NCBI GenBank assembly: GCA_902559345.1
Contig: CACEHH010000001.1
Coordinates: 1 to 34,729, forward strand
Reading direction: 5' to 3'
DNA from: an uncultured SAR86 cluster bacterium
GTDB taxonomy: Bacteria > Pseudomonadota > Gammaproteobacteria > Magnimaribacterales > D2472
DNA length: 34,729 bases
The position numbers and the translations under genes were made by a program. Below the pieces are notes generated by a model, which worked only from the letters and a program-made list of their open reading frames with translations, was not told the origin of the DNA and made no database searches. Positions 33,164 to 34,729 of the stretch are shown piece by piece (positions within the stretch are counted from its first letter, which is position 1; each line of letters opens with the position of its first letter).

Positions 33164-33969
33164 TGGCTCATTATGTTATTGGCGATGTCCAAGGTTGTTA
33201 TGATGAGCTAAGTTTGTTGTGTAAAAAAATAAGGTTTAATCCTAATAAAGATCGATTAATTTTTGCAGGTGACTTAATTAATAGAGGTCCAAAATCGAAA
33301 GAAGTCTTAGATTTTTGTCTTAAATATAAACATTCAATTAAGAGTGTTTTGGGTAATCACGATTTCTATTTACTTTATCTTATAGAACATAAAAAAAAGA
33401 ATAAGCCTCTTAATAATATTCTCAATGCAAAGAATATTAATAAAATCCATAAATGGTTGAAGAATTGCCCTCTTGTTCTAAGAATTAAGATAAAACAAAC
33501 TAAAGAAACATTTTGGATTACTCATGCTGGAATACCTTTCATTTGGAGTCTTGATAAAGCAAGAGAGTTATCAGATGAAATAAAAGTTGTCATGAAAAAA
33601 GATTCTTATAACGTCCTAGAAAATATGTGGGGCGACAAACCAATACTTTGGAAAGATGATTTGAAAGGTTATAAAAGATATAGAACAATAATTAATTACC
33701 TAACTAGAATGCGTTATCTGGATAAAAGAGGAGCTTTAAAACTTAGGAAAAAAGACTTAAAGCAAGAAAATAATCACATACCTTGGTTCAAACAAACTCA
33801 CCCAAACTTAAAAGATAAGGAAAATATTATTTTTGGTCATTGGGCTGCGCTTGAAGGTAAAACAAAATTAGATAATATAATTGGTCTAGATACTGGTTGT
33901 GTTTGGGGAAATAAACTAACAGCTATAAGATTAGAAGATAAAAAGTTGTTTCAAATTAAGAATAAATGA
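33163..33969 (+). CDS. apaH: Diadenosine tetraphosphatase (symmetrical) ApaH
   Basis: The 268-residue metallophosphoesterase splits Ap4A into two ADP, and removes Np4 caps from RNA in E. coli. GDVQGCYDEL, AGDLINRGP and LGNHDFYLL are the metal-binding blocks, with HAGI and FGHWAALEGK further on. The first motif reads GDVQG where many phosphoesterases have GDxHG, a variation also familiar in ApaH proteins of pseudomonads. ALDTGC-like GLDTGCVWG is present. The gene normally between rsmA and apaH in E. coli (apaG) is missing. It overlaps cca by 4 bp. Confidence 0.94.
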   Translation: MAHYVIGDVQGCYDELSLLCKKIRFNPNKDRLIFAGDLINRGPKSKEVLDFCLKYKHSIKSVLGNHDFYLLYLIEHKKKNKPLNNILNAKNINKIHKWLKNCPLVLRIKIKQTKETFWITHAGIPFIWSLDKARELSDEIKVVMKKDSYNVLENMWGDKPILWKDDLKGYKRYRTIINYLTRMRYLDKRGALKLRKKDLKQENNHIPWFKQTHPNLKDKENIIFGHWAALEGKTKLDNIIGLDTGCVWGNKLTAIRLEDKKLFQIKNK

Positions 33970-34729
33970 AGATTTATAAAGTTGGTGGTGCTGTAAGAGA
34001 TTCTTTTTTGGGTGTAAGAGCTGATGATAATGATTGGGTGGTTATTGGTTCTTCCCCAGAAGAAATGGTAGCTCAGGGTTACAAACCTATCGGTAGAGAT
34101 TTTCCAGTTTTTCTGCATCCAGAAACTAATGAAGAATATGCTTTGGCAAGAACAGAAAAAAAATCTGGAACTGGATATCATGGCTTTACCTTTTATTTTG
34201 GTAAAGATGTAACTCTTGAACAAGATCTATATAGAAGAGACTTTACTATCAATGCTATGGCTGAAGATGAAAAGGGTAATATTATCGATCCCTATGATGG
34301 TCGAAAAGATCTTAAGAAGAAATTATTTCGCCATGTTTCTGATGCATTTTATGAAGATCCTTTGAGAGCCATCAGATTAGCTAGATTTCATACTTACGAT
34401 CATTTAAAAGATTTTAATATTGACGAGGCAACTATAAAAAGTGTTCATAATATTGTTGCTAATGGCGAAATATCTGAATTATCTCCAGATAGAGTTTGGT
34501 CAGAAACTTCAAGAGCATTAAAAAGTAATAATCCAACCATTTATTTTGAAAAAATTATCTCATTAAATCTACAAGATCCTTTTTTTGAGGATCTTAATAA
34601 CCCTTTTTGTGATAGCTATGAGGAAGAAGAAATCAGATGGTCTGAGCTTCAAATTAATAATAATTTTAATTTAGGTAAAAATTTACCAATCCCCAGTGGA
34701 TACAAAAATGCTTCTGAAATGTTAAGAAA
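33966..34729 (+). CDS. cca: CCA tRNA nucleotidyltransferase, N-terminal part
   Basis: The frame from ATG 33966 is open to the window end, giving about 254 codons of a protein usually near 400. KIYKVGGAVRDSFLG is the class II nucleotidyltransferase start, DND in ADDNDWVVIG supplies the two catalytic aspartates, GRDFPVFLHP and EYALARTEKKSG follow, RRDFTINAMA and EDPLRAIRLARF are the nucleotide-recognition motifs. It closely tracks the E. coli bacterial CCA-adding enzyme over this length. It adds or repairs the CCA tail; the tRNA in this window already encodes its CCA, so repair would be the main role for it. Any C-terminal HD domain lies outside the window. Confidence 0.96.
   Translation, partial: MKIYKVGGAVRDSFLGVRADDNDWVVIGSSPEEMVAQGYKPIGRDFPVFLHPETNEEYALARTEKKSGTGYHGFTFYFGKDVTLEQDLYRRDFTINAMAEDEKGNIIDPYDGRKDLKKKLFRHVSDAFYEDPLRAIRLARFHTYDHLKDFNIDEATIKSVHNIVANGEISELSPDRVWSETSRALKSNNPTIYFEKIISLNLQDPFFEDLNNPFCDSYEEEEIRWSELQINNNFNLGKNLPIPSGYKNASEMLR

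Noticed and set aside
33951-34223. A 90-codon minus-strand frame over the start of cca
   Set aside because: It is antisense to conserved CCA-enzyme motifs and has no recognisable feature.

Overview
The window is a very gene-dense, clearly AT-rich stretch of bacterial chromosome. The gene families and their order point to a gammaproteobacterium with a small, streamlined genome. A marine SAR86-type lineage is my best guess, but that is inference from base composition, packing and gene content and not a database result. The order fis-purH-purD, rpe-trpE-trpG-trpD-trpC, amgK-murU close to a divergent lptD, and lptD-surA-pdxA-rsmA-apaH are all gammaproteobacterial neighbourhoods. No phage, insertion sequence, CRISPR array, rRNA or clear island is visible, and no stretch longer than 300 bases lacks a gene.

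Layout. (1) 1-5140 is a patchwork of short units: a truncated amidohydrolase and an esterase (minus strand), a small membrane protein with its own terminator, a DUF411 metal-binding protein, a COG0523/CobW-type GTPase, a tRNA with anticodon CAU (probably Ile2, minus strand), a YrbL-like protein and a second small membrane protein. (2) 5218-11560 (minus) is one directon, rsmE-gshB-tonB-ruvX-dnaG-rpoD, which joins information processing to glutathione synthesis. (3) 11591-17254 (plus) runs histidine phosphatase, fis, purH, purD, coq7, MFS transporter. (4) 17256-27081 (minus) is a 12-gene directon with no gap above 17 bp: two SDR oxidoreductases, amgK, murU, rpe, a DUF192 protein, trpE, trpG, trpD, trpC, an SF2 helicase and a thioredoxin-like protein. 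(5) 27124-34729 (plus) is a kappa-GST/HCCA-isomerase-like protein, then lptD-surA-pdxA-rsmA-apaH-cca, with cca cut by the window end.

How they work together. The minus directon at 17-27 kb combines MurNAc recycling (AmgK then MurU), pentose phosphate flux (Rpe) and the front half of tryptophan synthesis (TrpE/G/D/C; trpF, trpB and trpA are not here). The lptD operon combines LPS export and outer-membrane protein folding with PLP synthesis, rRNA methylation and Ap4A removal, and a sigma-E-like promoter sits just upstream of lptD.

Most of the window is housekeeping, and I do not see an unmistakable new system. The most unusual items are a methionine-rich insertion in the LptD barrel (19 Met in 47 residues), the lptD promoter candidate, several operon heads that look leaderless, an SF2 helicase embedded at the end of a trp operon, and an SDR whose catalytic Tyr is Phe.
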